A DNA stretch of 64,000 nucleotides, from NCBI RefSeq assembly GCF_018343715.1, contig NZ_JAGYPL010000004.1, positions 62,001 through 126,000 of the forward strand. Reading direction: 5' to 3'. Source of the stretch: Bacillus sp. FJAT-49711. Lineage in GTDB: Bacteria; Bacillota; Bacilli; Bacillales; Bacillaceae_C. The notes under the pieces were generated by a model. It saw nothing but the letters and a program-made list of their open reading frames with translations. It made no database searches and was not told the origin of the DNA. Position numbers and translations under genes: made by a program. Below are positions 35,874-46,363 of the stretch, one piece after another; the first letter of the stretch is position 1; each line of letters starts with the position of its first letter.

Positions 35874-36123
35874 TATAGTTACCTCCTCTATGTTCTACAT
35901 ACAAAATATTCTTATGGATGGGTTTATGTTACGGGTTTTGCAAATAAGTGGAGACTTCATTGAATCCACATTGTACAGAAATCATCATTCTTTAATTGTC
36001 GAAGGAATTTTAACAAGTAAATAACGGTGTATAAATACAATTATTATAGTTTCAAAAAGTAATTAAGAAATGTTGAATATTGTGGGGATGTACCTTTGCC
36101 TGAATATTCGAAGGATAAAGTGA
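35874..36123. other. Intergenic region
   Basis: AT-rich DNA with no supported gene, between the Sm-like gene and a small gene remnant. Confidence 0.4.
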
Positions 36124-36345
36124 TTCTTTGTTAACCTTTGGGATACTTGGTATGATTATCCTTTATATTGTGATTGCAAATTTGTAATTGGTATTATTGA
36201 TTCTCAATCAAAAAAACTAGTGGGCTGGGTATTTGATAAAAAGAACAATGATGCTGTTGAATTGCCAATAGCGCAGAAAAAATTACTTTCAAAAATTAGC
36301 AATCAAGTTTGGGTCTCCACAATATTTTTCCTGTATGAAAAATAA
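36124..36345 (+). pseudogene. 3' remnant of an unidentified gene
   Basis: An open frame with no start codon encodes ...NLWDTWYDYPLYCDCK... continuing through IGIIDSQSKKLVGWVFD and VELPIAQKKLL to a stop at 36343. Its codon use and amphipathic pattern look like real coding sequence, but a stop (36121) directly precedes it. I do not recognise the family. It is followed at once by the hairpin 36341-36385, consistent with an original gene end. Confidence 0.4.
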
Positions 36346-36385
36346 GATAACAGACGATCAATTTCATCAATCGTGTTATCTTATT
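36341..36385. terminator. Terminator-like hairpin
   Basis: A 12-bp perfect arm pair AATAAGATAACA/TGTTATCTTATT with a partly paired loop. There is no strong T-tail. It overlaps the end of the gene remnant. Confidence 0.5.
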
Positions 36386-36490
36386 GGAAATCCACTATTC
36401 ATTAGCAATCAAGTTGAACCAATTCAGTAATAGGGTCAGGTTGCAAAAACAATGCAGTCATGGTGTTATGCTAATATCCCCCATTGAATA

Positions 36491-38524
36491 CTATCTTTCC
36501 CAGTGACGATGCTGGGCAACTGCTTCCACAAACCGTTTTGCGAAATTAGGAATACTTTTATCGGTAATAACACCTGGCTTATTGATAAAATTATTAACTT
36601 GCAACCATTCTACACCTTGACCAGTAGCACCAATTGTCTTTTTGTGACGAAAGGCCTCATCAAGGAAATGAGCAACTTTCTGATTAAATCTCATATCATC
36701 CTTACTTCCACGCACCATATAAACCGCATCGTACAGCACAGAATCAGCAGTATACACATTTTGAGCCGCTTCCAACTGAATTCCTTTAGTACCTTGAACT
36801 ATTCCTTGGTCCTCACTTATGATTTCCAGAACAAGCCCTTCCGCTTTCCAGTAGTCAAGTACTGATTTTACTAGTGGACCATTAAAACCATCAGATATTA
36901 TTATCGCTACTTTACGAGTTTTGGCAGACATAGGCATATTTAGTTGACTCAATGCTGGGGAAGATTTTGTTACGGTCGATCCGCCACTTGTTGGCGGAGA
37001 AACTCCAATATTTCTAGCTATAGATCTGACTAGTTCGAGGTTAACATTTGCGAATAAATCCACATTTTGCTGTCGTACTGATTTGCTTTTTACTTTTCCC
37101 AGTTCAAAACTAAATGCATCGATTATATGGCTCTTCTCAGGTTCACTCATACTATTCCAAAACATAGTTGCTTGAGAAAAGAAATCGGTGAAACTTTTAC
37201 TTCTTGCTCTTATTTTCCAACCATCAACTTTTTCTTCATAATGCTTATATCCACCCTCTTCAGGTGGGGCTGGAGTTGGTGTATTTCCTGCTAAGGAATT
37301 ACGATGATAGTTCACTCGGCCAACATTGATCGTCATTCTATGGTAGCCTTCACGCTGATTATTGTAGAAAGGGCAAATCGGACGATTGATTGGTATCTCA
37401 TGAAAGTTTGGACCACCTAAGCGTATCAATTGTGTGTCGATATAAGAGAATAGTCTTGCTTGCAGTAATGGATCGTTCGTGAAATCGATACCAGGTACAA
37501 CATTCCCGGGATGAAATGCCACTTGCTCCGTCTCGGCAAAGAAATTATCAACGTTCTTCGTTAATGTCATCTTTCCAATGATTTGTACCGGAACTTCTTC
37601 CTCAGGTATTAGCTTTGTTGCATCTAATAAATCAAAATCAAAATTAAATTCATTTTCCTCATTAACAATTTGCACTCCTAACTCAAACTGTGGATAATCC
37701 CCCCTTTCAATCGCATCCCATAAATCATTGCGATGAAAATCGGGATCCACTCCCATCAGCTTTTGGGCTTCTTCCCAAACTAAGGAATGTGCACCGAGTT
37801 TTGGCTTCCAATGAAATTTAACAAAAAATGCTTGCCCTGAATCATTTACAAAACGAAATGTATTTACACCGAATCCTTCCATCATTCGAAAACTTCTTGG
37901 AATCGCTCGATCCGACATAATCCACATTACCATATGAGCATTTTCCGGATTATTGGCAACAAAGTCCCAAAAATTATCATGAGCTGTAGCAGCTTGAGGA
38001 ACATCATTATGGGGTTCTGGTTTAAATGAGTGAACAACATCCGGAAATTTAATTCCGTCCTGAATAAAAAAGACTGGAATATTATTGGCAACAAGATCAT
38101 AGTTTCCTTCTTCTGTGTAAAATTTCGTTGCGAATCCACGGGCATCCCTTGCCGTGTCTCCTGAACCCCTAGACCCATTTACAGTAGAGAAGCGGACAAA
38201 TACCGGTGTTTTTTTAGATGTATCCGTAAATAATTTCGCTTTTGTATAACGTGAAAAGTCTTCGTACAGCTCAAACTCGCCATGAGCAGCAAACCCCCTA
38301 GCATGAACGACCCGCTCCGGTATTCGTTCATTATCAAAATGTGTCATTTTTTCCCGGAAATGAAAATCTTCTATTAAGGTTGGACCGCGAATACCGGCAG
38401 TTAAGGAAAGTTCATCCTCGGAAACTTTCACACCTTGATTTGTTGTCATATACTTCTCTTTGTCATTCACACGAAAAGACTCAAGTTGCTCATCTTTTTT
38501 GTTATCTTTTCGTTTATCTGTCAT
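36491..38524 (-). CDS. katE: Large-subunit catalase with C-terminal DJ-1/PfpI domain
   Basis: This clade 2 heme catalase of 677 residues dismutates hydrogen peroxide. The catalytic His lies in RVVHARGFAAHG, Ser/Asn in RFSTVNGSRGSGDTARD, and the heme-ligand Tyr in RLFSYIDTQLIRLG. The C-terminal 150 residues (RKVAIIISDGFNG onward) form the DJ-1/PfpI-like domain of large catalases. B. subtilis KatE is about the same length and belongs to the general stress regulon. I looked for a sigma-B promoter and found no convincing one. GGGGAGG precedes the ATG. Confidence 0.94.
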   Translation of the reverse strand: MTDKRKDNKKDEQLESFRVNDKEKYMTTNQGVKVSEDELSLTAGIRGPTLIEDFHFREKMTHFDNERIPERVVHARGFAAHGEFELYEDFSRYTKAKLFTDTSKKTPVFVRFSTVNGSRGSGDTARDARGFATKFYTEEGNYDLVANNIPVFFIQDGIKFPDVVHSFKPEPHNDVPQAATAHDNFWDFVANNPENAHMVMWIMSDRAIPRSFRMMEGFGVNTFRFVNDSGQAFFVKFHWKPKLGAHSLVWEEAQKLMGVDPDFHRNDLWDAIERGDYPQFELGVQIVNEENEFNFDFDLLDATKLIPEEEVPVQIIGKMTLTKNVDNFFAETEQVAFHPGNVVPGIDFTNDPLLQARLFSYIDTQLIRLGGPNFHEIPINRPICPFYNNQREGYHRMTINVGRVNYHRNSLAGNTPTPAPPEEGGYKHYEEKVDGWKIRARSKSFTDFFSQATMFWNSMSEPEKSHIIDAFSFELGKVKSKSVRQQNVDLFANVNLELVRSIARNIGVSPPTSGGSTVTKSSPALSQLNMPMSAKTRKVAIIISDGFNGPLVKSVLDYWKAEGLVLEIISEDQGIVQGTKGIQLEAAQNVYTADSVLYDAVYMVRGSKDDMRFNQKVAHFLDEAFRHKKTIGATGQGVEWLQVNNFINKPGVITDKSIPNFAKRFVEAVAQHRHWER

Positions 38525-38665
38525 TCACACACCTCCCCATCCATTACTATTACTTGAAAACAAAAATTATTCATGTAAATAAAATGGAGAAATAAAAACA
38601 AGCATTAAAATATGTGCAGTTCAGGAAAGTTTGATTCGAATTTCACAAATCACGATAAACTAAAA

Positions 38666-38909
38666 GAAGAGACCAGGACATAACTATTTCAGACAAAGAT
38701 AAATCCGAACAATAGGTTGTTTAGTGTATATAACCGCTCCGGAAATATACTTCGCTTTCCGTGGGCGGCTGGCGAGCCTCCTCGCTCGTCCCGAGCTGCG
38801 GGGTCTCACCTATGCCTTCCTCCCACAGGAGTCTTCGTATATTCCTCCGCTAAGTTAGATCATTGTTCGTCTTTAGGTTTGATTGTTTTAGTTATGTCCC
38901 AGCCTCTTC
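38666..38909. repeat. MITE-like element with 21-bp terminal inverted repeats
   Basis: The left end GAAGAGACCAGGACATAACTA (38666-38686) and the inverted right end GAAGAGGCTGGGACATAACTA (38889-38909) differ at only three positions. The interior has the GC-richer block CTTCGCTTTCCGTGGGCGGC followed by GCTGCGGGGTCTCACC and CACAGGAGTCTTCG. This resembles a repeat family dispersed in many Bacillus genomes. No transposase is encoded, so it is non-autonomous. Confidence 0.75.
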
Positions 38910-39053
38910 CTCTCAAGTATGTTCCAATATAACTTTTTCAAAAAAAATATATCATTTATACCTGCATTATAAGTGGACATTCCAATTGCGGTATGATCGA
39001 CCGTATCATTATACGTGCAGATTAAGTCGAAAAAGAAATAAGAGATTCCTATT

Positions 39054-39599
39054 TTAGATCTTTTGTTTGCAAAAGATAAAATGATCATCAGGATTCCAAA
39101 CATGCAGATGATCTGAACGGTATCCTCGAAGCCACAACGTGCCCTTTATTCGTCTAAGATAAAAGCCTTTTGGAAAATTATCATCTTTATATAGAAATTC
39201 CGACGCTATTGTGACGGAGCCTGATGGTGCTTGATTTTGCTGTAAAGGATTCACCGAATTTCCTTCAGGCTGATCCAGATATTCTAGTCTAAGATAAGGT
39301 CCCAGCTCAAGCGGACACATTTCCAAACCTAGTTCCTTCGCTTTATTAAAAATCTGCTCTGTAGTAGCTCCATTAGGAAAGCCAAGGTTGCTAACAGTTA
39401 GCTCTACGGTCTGTAGGCTGTACTTTGTTTCAAAAGTCATAAATTTCTCATCAGCTATTAGCCTCTCTCCATACTCATTCATCAAGATAGAGGATTGTTG
39501 CAATTTTTGCAGAAGCTGCGATTTTGTGAGTCCCCCAACCTCTATTTTTCTAGTAATAACTGCACAATCAGGGTATTTTTTCTCATTTTCAAAATGCAA
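39054..39599 (-). CDS. Uncharacterised conserved protein, 181 residues
   Basis: A TTG start is preceded by AAGGAGTG at seven bases. The protein is soluble. A notable middle segment is LGLEMCPLELGPYLRLEYLDQPEG, followed by SGSVTIASEFLYKDDNFPKGFYLRRIKGTLWLRGYRSD. Similar proteins occur in Bacillus and are sometimes annotated helicase without support; I see no helicase motif. The MITE lies beside its end. Function unknown. Confidence 0.75.
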   Translation of the reverse strand: MHFENEKKYPDCAVITRKIEVGGLTKSQLLQKLQQSSILMNEYGERLIADEKFMTFETKYSLQTVELTVSNLGFPNGATTEQIFNKAKELGLEMCPLELGPYLRLEYLDQPEGNSVNPLQQNQAPSGSVTIASEFLYKDDNFPKGFYLRRIKGTLWLRGYRSDHLHVWNPDDHFIFCKQKI

Positions 39600-39772
39600 T
39601 GGTATTCACTCCTTGCTGATTAGTATGTAAAACAAAAAACGATATAGTGTTAAATTAGTTTCCTTTCTCTTCTTCCTTCCAATACCCCTACTTTTTAACA
39701 TAAGAAAAAAGAATAAGAAATAAGAATGGTAACCCAATTCAAATCCCTCATTCTTTTAATTTAAAGAAATAT

Positions 39773-40396
39773 TCATTTTTTGGACACTCTTAACAACGAC
39801 GGTGCCACTCCCATTGTTACAATACCAGCAAGGAGTGCCTCCGCAAGGCCATTTGTAAGAAACACCGTTAAAATCGCTTTATATATGGCACTCATGCTAG
39901 TTGCATTAATTGCTTGAGTATAGGCTTCATTAAATATCAAAGAGATTAAACCCATAACTAAAAATGTATGAATGAACGTCGTAAGTAAGCCAGTAAAAAA
40001 TAAAGCCGGCTTTTGATTCGACTCATTCTTTTTTATTACTTTTTGAACAACCTTAAATAAATAGTAAGGAATAAATCCAATGATTACCCTTGGAACAATA
40101 GCAATAAACAACGCCCAAAAGCTTCCGTGACTTGTTCCTAAAACAGGAATGGCTGGTGAAAAAGCAAATGATAACAATGTGGGACTGATCGTATTCGTTG
40201 CAATACTACTGAATCCAAACATAAGCCCTAGAAAGGCACCGATTTTTGGCCCTAAAATAATTGAAGCTATAATGATTGGGATATGAATCAATGTCGCTTT
40301 AATTACACCTAAATGTATAAACCCAAATGGCGTAAAAGCAAGCAATAAAATAATAGATAAAAAAATGGCGGTTAAAGTAAAGTCTTTTAGTTTCAC
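39773..40396 (-). CDS. ECF transporter S component
   Basis: This 207-residue substrate-binding membrane subunit of an energy-coupling factor importer has six helices. It has the Ala/Gly motif of the first helices (TLIHIPIIIASIILGPKIGAFLGLMFG), which is how S components dock to the shared EcfT/A module. It is similar in plan to vitamin S components such as pantothenate-type PanT, but the vitamin cannot be assigned. A GTG start follows AAGGAG. No riboswitch was recognised upstream. Confidence 0.85.
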   Translation of the reverse strand: MKLKDFTLTAIFLSIILLLAFTPFGFIHLGVIKATLIHIPIIIASIILGPKIGAFLGLMFGFSSIATNTISPTLLSFAFSPAIPVLGTSHGSFWALFIAIVPRVIIGFIPYYLFKVVQKVIKKNESNQKPALFFTGLLTTFIHTFLVMGLISLIFNEAYTQAINATSMSAIYKAILTVFLTNGLAEALLAGIVTMGVAPSLLRVSKK

Positions 40397-40614
40397 TTCT
40401 AACTCCTTTAGTGATCTAATTTTTTCATTTGCCTAGAGGCTTCAAAGCACGGATTACATTACAACTTGCTCCTATTTCCTCTTATTTCCTTCATATTAAT
40501 TTATTTGTAACTTATATTCAAATGTGGTTATTCCATATTCTCTAAAAATGTTTGTTTAGTTGTTTTTATCTAAGTTTTCTTCCACGATCATGTTAGATGA
40601 TGGAATAAATCTTT

Positions 40615-40791
40615 TCACTTCATTTTATTTTTCTTGTTACGTTTGATGGAAAATGCAGTCATTAACACCATGAAAACAGGCAATAAACTCCATAAAAAGT
40701 ACCCCCAATTGTTTGTCATTAATGATAATACTAGGAAGAAAATAAGTGCTGAAATCGAAATATAAACGGTTCGTTTTTGAAGTTTATTCAT
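40615..40791 (-). CDS. Small two-helix membrane protein, 58 residues
   Basis: The frame MNKLQKRTVYISISALIFF... to ...RNKKNKMK is preceded by AGAGGAG at a good distance (ATG 40791). Two hydrophobic helices and a very basic C-terminus support a real small membrane protein. I do not recognise the family. It lies upstream of the ECF gene on the same strand. Confidence 0.65.
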   Translation of the reverse strand: MNKLQKRTVYISISALIFFLVLSLMTNNWGYFLWSLLPVFMVLMTAFSIKRNKKNKMK

Positions 40792-41100
40792 ATTGTATTC
40801 TCCTCTTTCAAAGGTTTTATTGAGTTAAACGAATTTATTTTATTTAAAGAATGATATTGTTCCTCAACAACAGGTATTCTCCTGCCAAAGAGTCCTAGCC
40901 CACTGCACTACTCTCTTCTACCTTTGCCGTTTGGATACCAACTATTTAGAAGTAGGCATCGACTTTTTAGCAGAGGGATAGTTGTTTAATTTTTGAATCA
41001 TTATCTCATTGTACAATATAGTAGTTTCCATTAATGTATCTTATTGGTGAAAGGCATTAAGCGGTTATCACCTTTTATATTAATCTCTCTCAAATAAATT
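40792..41100. other. Intergenic region flanking the 3' end of the group II intron
   Basis: AT-rich sequence with no supported gene. It represents the 3' exon side of the intron insertion. Confidence 0.4.
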
Positions 41101-43020
41101 GTAGAGTAGAGAACTGATTTCAGTGAAATAGCTTACGCTATTTTCATCTTATTTCAGCTTCCCCTCATCAAACCGTACGTGAAGTTTTCCCTCATACGGC
41201 TTTCCGATGTTCTTCTTTCTTGTGCATTACGGATTATTCCTAGCCAGTTTCACAATTAAATGATTTATTTCTCCCTGTACTATCCTTAAATTACCATGTT
41301 TCCTTCTGATGTTTCTTTTCTTGTTGTAAAAGAGTGTGAGCCTTTCAAGTACATACCAGTCAATTTGATTTAGCCACTTGAATGCAATTGGAGAAATTTT
41401 GTAATAGTTCTTATAACCTTGCAGTATTCTATTAAGTCCTTTCACCAGTTCTTTAATGTCTAAATATAACTTATTTCTAGGTTCTGTGTATGCTTTAATC
41501 TTTGCTCTCATCTTTTTCATGGCATTCTTCTTTGGTATATGAGCCATAGCGTAAAAGGGTCTTCCACCTTTATTGTGTACCTCAAATTTTCGATTGTGGA
41601 AACCTAGGAAATCAAACCCTTCTTTATTATCGAACAAGTGAACTAATTTTGATTTGTCTCGATTGATAGTAAGGTCTAACTTTTTCATAATAGCCTTTAG
41701 TACTTGTATACCCGCAATCGCTTGTTGTTTTGTCCTTGTTAATATCACAAGATCATCGGCATAACGAACTAGTTCTCCTAGGTGATGGAATTTCTTTATC
41801 CAGAGCTTGTCCAATGTGTTCAGATAAATGTTTGCCAGTAAAGGAGAAATCACACCACCCTGTGGTGTCCCCGTCAGGGGATTTCTGACCTTACCCTCTT
41901 CCATTATCCCTGCTCGCAACCATTTGCGAATCAACTTTAAGACTCTACGGTCGTTAATTTTCTGTTCAATTAATTTTAACAACTTTTCTTGGTTTATATT
42001 GTCGAAATACCCCTGAATATCAACGTCTACTACCCAAGAACTTCTTTTGCTTGCCTCTCTTATGCTTGCCATTGCTTGGTGTGCATTTCTTTTAGGCCGA
42101 AATCCAAAAGAGCATTCTTGAAAGTCAGCTTCGAATATTGGTTCAACAACCATCTTCGTAGCCATTTGTACCACTCTGTCTTTTATAGTAGGAATACCTA
42201 ATGGTCTCTTCTTTCCATTTTCTTTTGGAATGTACGTTCTTAAAACAGGGCTTGGATTATATTCATTTCTTTTTAGCTGAATATACAACTCATTTAAGAA
42301 ATTCCTCTCCCCGTAGTTTGTAACGATTTCTTCAATCGTTTGTCCATCTACTCCTCCACTACCTTTCTTTCTTTTTACACGCTTCCAGGCTTCTAGTAAT
42401 ATATCAGGGCGATATATCTTATCATATAAAGCATGAAACTTACGTTTCGGATTCTCCTTGGCACAGAGATATAGTGTCTTCCAAAGTTCTTGAGCTTTTA
42501 CATCGGTGTAGTTAGCTAATTTTATAGCATTCACTCACTCTTACCTCCTTCTAACACATGAACAAAGCAGAGGTCCTTCCCTATATCATGTTGTGCTGTC
42601 ATGATAATCATTAGTACTATGACCTCCTCCGACTCCCTCTTTACAGTCCACCATTTCGCATTTGCTTATAGGTTTTCTCTCTCCTTAACCGTAAGGGTAA
42701 AGTAGGGTCTCCCCAGTTCCGATAATTACTTTCTTTACATGTCGCTCCCCATACCCCGAGAGATTCTTGAGTGTTGTACCAAGTTCTACACACCTTCCAT
42801 GGTCTTCGCCCTTTGTCGCAAGGCTCGACTTCTCCTTGTCCTGTTTCCAGGTTGCATTGACGAGGCGGCAGGATTCACTTTATGTTACAACCTGTAAAGT
42901 TGCTGTCACAGGGCTTCAACCTTAGGATTACTCCACCAATTGCCTGTCAGCTACTAGGCGACTTGGCTCTTACCTAGACTGGACTTTCACCAGTTAGCAA
43001 TTAACGGCTTGCCTGGGCAC
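41101..43020 (-). mobile_element. Group II intron with reverse transcriptase
   Basis: On the minus strand the intron starts near 43020 with GTGCCCAGGC, continues through about 480 bases of structured RNA with many paired and GNRA-rich elements, contains the reverse transcriptase gene and ends near 41101. Domain V is seen as AAGCCGTATGAGGG...CACGTACGGTTT (about 41169-41203), with the AGC catalytic triad, and domain VI runs on toward CTCTAC. It sits 12 bases after the ileS terminator hairpin, a class-C style target. Boundaries are approximate by a few bases. Confidence 0.85.
41227..42534 (-). CDS. ltrA: Group II intron reverse transcriptase/maturase
   Basis: This 435-residue LtrA-type protein helps the intron splice and retro-home. 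Reverse transcriptase blocks are clear: KENGKKRPLGIPTIKDRVVQ, GFRPKRNAHQA, VVDVDIQGYFDNI, GTPQGGVISPLLANIYL and the catalytic YADDLVIL. A maturase domain X follows (about residues 330-420). The protein ends there, without an HNH endonuclease domain, which is typical of class C introns. No stop or shift interrupts the gene, so the intron may be active. Confidence 0.93.
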   Translation of the reverse strand: MNAIKLANYTDVKAQELWKTLYLCAKENPKRKFHALYDKIYRPDILLEAWKRVKRKKGSGGVDGQTIEEIVTNYGERNFLNELYIQLKRNEYNPSPVLRTYIPKENGKKRPLGIPTIKDRVVQMATKMVVEPIFEADFQECSFGFRPKRNAHQAMASIREASKRSSWVVDVDIQGYFDNINQEKLLKLIEQKINDRRVLKLIRKWLRAGIMEEGKVRNPLTGTPQGGVISPLLANIYLNTLDKLWIKKFHHLGELVRYADDLVILTRTKQQAIAGIQVLKAIMKKLDLTINRDKSKLVHLFDNKEGFDFLGFHNRKFEVHNKGGRPFYAMAHIPKKNAMKKMRAKIKAYTEPRNKLYLDIKELVKGLNRILQGYKNYYKISPIAFKWLNQIDWYVLERLTLFYNKKRNIRRKHGNLRIVQGEINHLIVKLARNNP

Positions 43021-43032
43021 GCCAACAAGAAA

Positions 43033-43061
43033 GTGCATTAATCCTTCTTAGATTAATGCAC
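43033..43061 (-). terminator. Terminator of ileS
   Basis: An 11-bp stem GTGCATTAATC/GATTAATGCAC has a seven-base loop and a TTTCTTGTT tail on the minus strand. T-rich DNA also follows on the plus strand. The group II intron begins right after the tail. Confidence 0.8.
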
Positions 43062-43254
43062 CCTTTTTGTACAAATAAATAGATCATAAATTTACTTTGC
43101 TAAGTTTGGTGATACTCTTAATAATTGCCATAAAATCAGTATGTCAATTTTATATGCAGATGGTGTCCTTCTGTGCAATTTCCTCCCTGTCTATTTGACA
43201 GTAGAAAACGATATTTAAGCGCGGAAATCGAGAAGATGTCTTGTATCATATCGG

Positions 43255-46200
43255 CTAATCGCTAGATTCAATGTACAATTGAACTTCATTTCCTTCTACT
43301 TTGAAACTTCTCATACTTGGTTTACTCTCAAAATGAATTGCATTTAGGATAAGATTTTTTTGGACTAAGTCATAAAATTTATTCAATACTTTTTGAAATT
43401 GTATATCAGTCTGAACATAAAGATCTACCCTTAAATCAACTGGGAGAAATAATTCCTTCCGATATGTCTGAACAGCTCGAACAAATTCTCTAACTAATCC
43501 TTCCTCTTTTAATTCTTGTGTCAAATTAGTATCTAAAAGGGTTATGAATTTACTTCCTTCCAGAAATTCAAAGGCATCTCTTCCTTTTTTCTCAATAATT
43601 ATGTCATTTATATTAAGAGCGATTGTTTCACCTGAATTTAACGAGAACTGTATTTCTTTTTCTTTAACCAATTTTCCCTTTTCTGTATCATCTAATTTAT
43701 CCACTTTATTTTTAACTTCGCCCACGGATTTCCCCAACTTTGGTCCGACTATAGAAAAATTTAATTTGAAATCAAGTTGTATCAAATCTTGATAATCTTT
43801 TTTAAATTTAACTTCTTTAATATTCATTTCATCTTTAATAATAGGCGAATACTTTTCTAATTGAGTTAGTGAGAGATCTTCTGTCGGGATCACGAGTAAT
43901 TGAGCTAATGGTTGTTTAGTTTTTATACCAACCGTATTCCTAAGGGATCTGGTTAACTCAATTATTTGTAAGACGGCATCCATATCTTTTTCTAATTTTT
44001 CATCAATAAGAGTTTCATCAGATTGAGGATAGTCAGATAAATGAACACTTTCTTTCACTAAGCTTGAGTAAATGTCCTCTGTGATGAAAGGTGTATAAGG
44101 AGCCATGAGCTGTGACAGCTTCTTCAATACCTCATACAAAGTGCTAAACGCTGACCTTTTATCATCCGTCATTCCACTGCTCCAAAAACGTTGTCTCGAA
44201 CGTCTTACATACCAATTACTTAGTTCATCAATAAATGATGAGATGAATCTAGCTCCTCTTGTTATGTCATAATCATCTAAACTTTGGGTAACTTCCCTAA
44301 TAACAGTATTAAGGCGAGATAGAATCCATTTATCTAGAGTCGTATACGTACCACCCAAATCATTATGAGGATTAAACTGATCGATTTCTGCATACATAGA
44401 GTAAAATGAGTGAACGTTTAAGAGTGTGTCGATAACCTTAGACTTTGCCTGGCTGACAGTCTTTTTAGAAAAGCGTTTATTGTTCCATGGAGAACTGTCA
44501 GCTAACAAAGCCCACCTTAGGGAATCAGCACCAAACTCATTTATTAGCTCAGTTGGGTTTAAAGCATTTCCCTTACTTTTTGACATCTTTTGCCCATTTT
44601 CATCTAGGATATGCCCTAAAGAAAGGACACGCTTATAGGGCGACTGTCCTGTAAACAGAGTAGAAACAGCTAATAAGCTGTAAAACCATCCTCTTGTTTG
44701 GTCTACCCCTTCAATTACTACATCAGCAGGAAATTGCTTCTGAAATGTTTCTTTATTTTCAAAAGGATAATGATACTGAGCAAATGGCATCGAACCACTA
44801 TCAAACCATACATCAATAACTTCACTCGTCCTTTCCATCTTACCACCACAAGTACAAGATAATTGAACTTTATCTACATATGGTTTATGCAGGTCGATAT
44901 CTTCTGGTAATTCATCTACAGAAAGTTTTATTAATTCTTTAATTGAACTTGGTGCTGCTTCTTCACCACATTCTTTACAAATCCATACATTTAGAGGGGT
45001 TCCCCAATATCTGTTTCTGCCAATATTCCAGTCAACCATATTATCCAAAAAGTTTCCAAACCTTCCATCCCTCATATGATTCGGGAACCATTGAACTCCT
45101 TGATTGTTTAATTGCATTTGCTCTTTTACCGCAGTAGTCTTAATGAACCACCCCTTCATTGCATAATAGAGTAAGGGGCTGTCACATCTCCAACAGTGTG
45201 GGTAACTATGTTCATATTTTTGTTTATCAAATAATAGGTTTTGTTTTGATAGCATTTTTATTATTTCTACGTCACAGTCTTTTACAAATTGTCCTGCAAG
45301 TGGAGTAATATAGTCCATGTAGCGACCTTTTGCATCTACAACATTAACGAAATCAAACTGATGATCCTGGATCGCTTTGTAATCATCTTCTCCATGGGCA
45401 GGTGCTAAATGTACAATTCCTGTTCCACTTGTCTCTGTTACAAAATCTGCTCCAAGAACTTTATGACCATTGGCAACAGTGACATAATTAAAAGGCGGTT
45501 CATAAGAAAGTCCAATTAAATCTTGACCTTTTATCACCTCAACCGTTTCATACTTTTCTTTCATTACTTTTGAAGCCAATGATTCAGCAAGTATGAATAT
45601 TTCAGAGTCTTGCTTTACTCGTACATAATTCATATTGGGATTAACGGCCACGGCTACATTAGATGGCAAAGTCCAAGGTGTAGTCGTCCACCCTAAGAGG
45701 TATTCATTTTCAGTTCCTTTTAGTAGGAATTTAGCAGTAACGGATAAATCTATTACATCTTTATATCCCTGTGCCACCTCATGTGAACTAAGTGAAGTTT
45801 CGCATTGAGGGCAATAAGGAACAACTCGATGCCCTTTATATAAATAACCTTTATTATGAATTGTTGATAGGATATTCCAGACAGACTCAATATAATCGTT
45901 ATTTAATGTTATATACGGATCTTCCATATCAACCCAGTAACCAAGAGCTTTGGTGAATTGTTTCCACTCATTTTCATATGCAAAAACACTTTCTTTACAT
46001 TTTTGAATGAAATTTTCAATTCCGTATTCTTCAATTTGATCCTTACCACGAATATTTAACTGTTTTTCAACTTCCAACTCCACAGGTAGTCCATGTGTGT
46101 CCCATCCAGCTTTTCTTAAAACTTGATAGCCTGACATTGTTTTATATCTTGCTACAAAGTCCTTGATTGTTCTTCCAAGAGCATGACCTGCATGTGGTAA

Positions 46201-46341
46201 ACCATTTGCTGTTGGCGGCCCTTCATAAAAAATATAGGTCTCTCTGCCTTCTCGATTAAATATTGAACGTTGAAAAGTCTCATCTTCTTCCCACTTTTTA
46301 CGAACTCTTACTTCTCTTTCAACCGTTGATTCCTTCAACAT
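43255..46341 (-). CDS. ileS: Isoleucyl-tRNA synthetase, long type-2-like form
   Basis: This enzyme charges tRNA-Ile. It has the HIGH-type motif HAGH (in [16 protein letters not shown]), the KMSKS loop as KMSKSKGN, the editing domain with [13 protein letters not shown], and a long C-terminal part. At 1,028 residues it is longer than the type 1 bacterial enzyme (about 920), which suggests the eukaryote-like IleRS2 class associated with reduced mupirocin sensitivity. The canonical HxGH is kept, where the hyper-resistant subset has it swapped. I chose the ATG at 46341 behind GAGG; an upstream ATG lacks a ribosome site. A T-box-like leader precedes it, and its terminator abuts a group II intron. 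Confidence 0.93.
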   Translation of the reverse strand: MLKESTVEREVRVRKKWEEDETFQRSIFNREGRETYIFYEGPPTANGLPHAGHALGRTIKDFVARYKTMSGYQVLRKAGWDTHGLPVELEVEKQLNIRGKDQIEEYGIENFIQKCKESVFAYENEWKQFTKALGYWVDMEDPYITLNNDYIESVWNILSTIHNKGYLYKGHRVVPYCPQCETSLSSHEVAQGYKDVIDLSVTAKFLLKGTENEYLLGWTTTPWTLPSNVAVAVNPNMNYVRVKQDSEIFILAESLASKVMKEKYETVEVIKGQDLIGLSYEPPFNYVTVANGHKVLGADFVTETSGTGIVHLAPAHGEDDYKAIQDHQFDFVNVVDAKGRYMDYITPLAGQFVKDCDVEIIKMLSKQNLLFDKQKYEHSYPHCWRCDSPLLYYAMKGWFIKTTAVKEQMQLNNQGVQWFPNHMRDGRFGNFLDNMVDWNIGRNRYWGTPLNVWICKECGEEAAPSSIKELIKLSVDELPEDIDLHKPYVDKVQLSCTCGGKMERTSEVIDVWFDSGSMPFAQYHYPFENKETFQKQFPADVVIEGVDQTRGWFYSLLAVSTLFTGQSPYKRVLSLGHILDENGQKMSKSKGNALNPTELINEFGADSLRWALLADSSPWNNKRFSKKTVSQAKSKVIDTLLNVHSFYSMYAEIDQFNPHNDLGGTYTTLDKWILSRLNTVIREVTQSLDDYDITRGARFISSFIDELSNWYVRRSRQRFWSSGMTDDKRSAFSTLYEVLKKLSQLMAPYTPFITEDIYSSLVKESVHLSDYPQSDETLIDEKLEKDMDAVLQIIELTRSLRNTVGIKTKQPLAQLLVIPTEDLSLTQLEKYSPIIKDEMNIKEVKFKKDYQDLIQLDFKLNFSIVGPKLGKSVGEVKNKVDKLDDTEKGKLVKEKEIQFSLNSGETIALNINDIIIEKKGRDAFEFLEGSKFITLLDTNLTQELKEEGLVREFVRAVQTYRKELFLPVDLRVDLYVQTDIQFQKVLNKFYDLVQKNLILNAIHFESKPSMRSFKVEGNEVQLYIESSD

Positions 46342-46363
46342 CCACACCTCATTTCTCATTTTT

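Noticed and set aside
38525-38600. Sigma-B promoter for katE
   Set aside because: GTTT and GG-type elements can be found, but spacing and distance to the start codon are unconvincing.
39054-39599. Helicase annotation sometimes given to this family
   Set aside because: No Walker or helicase motifs are visible.
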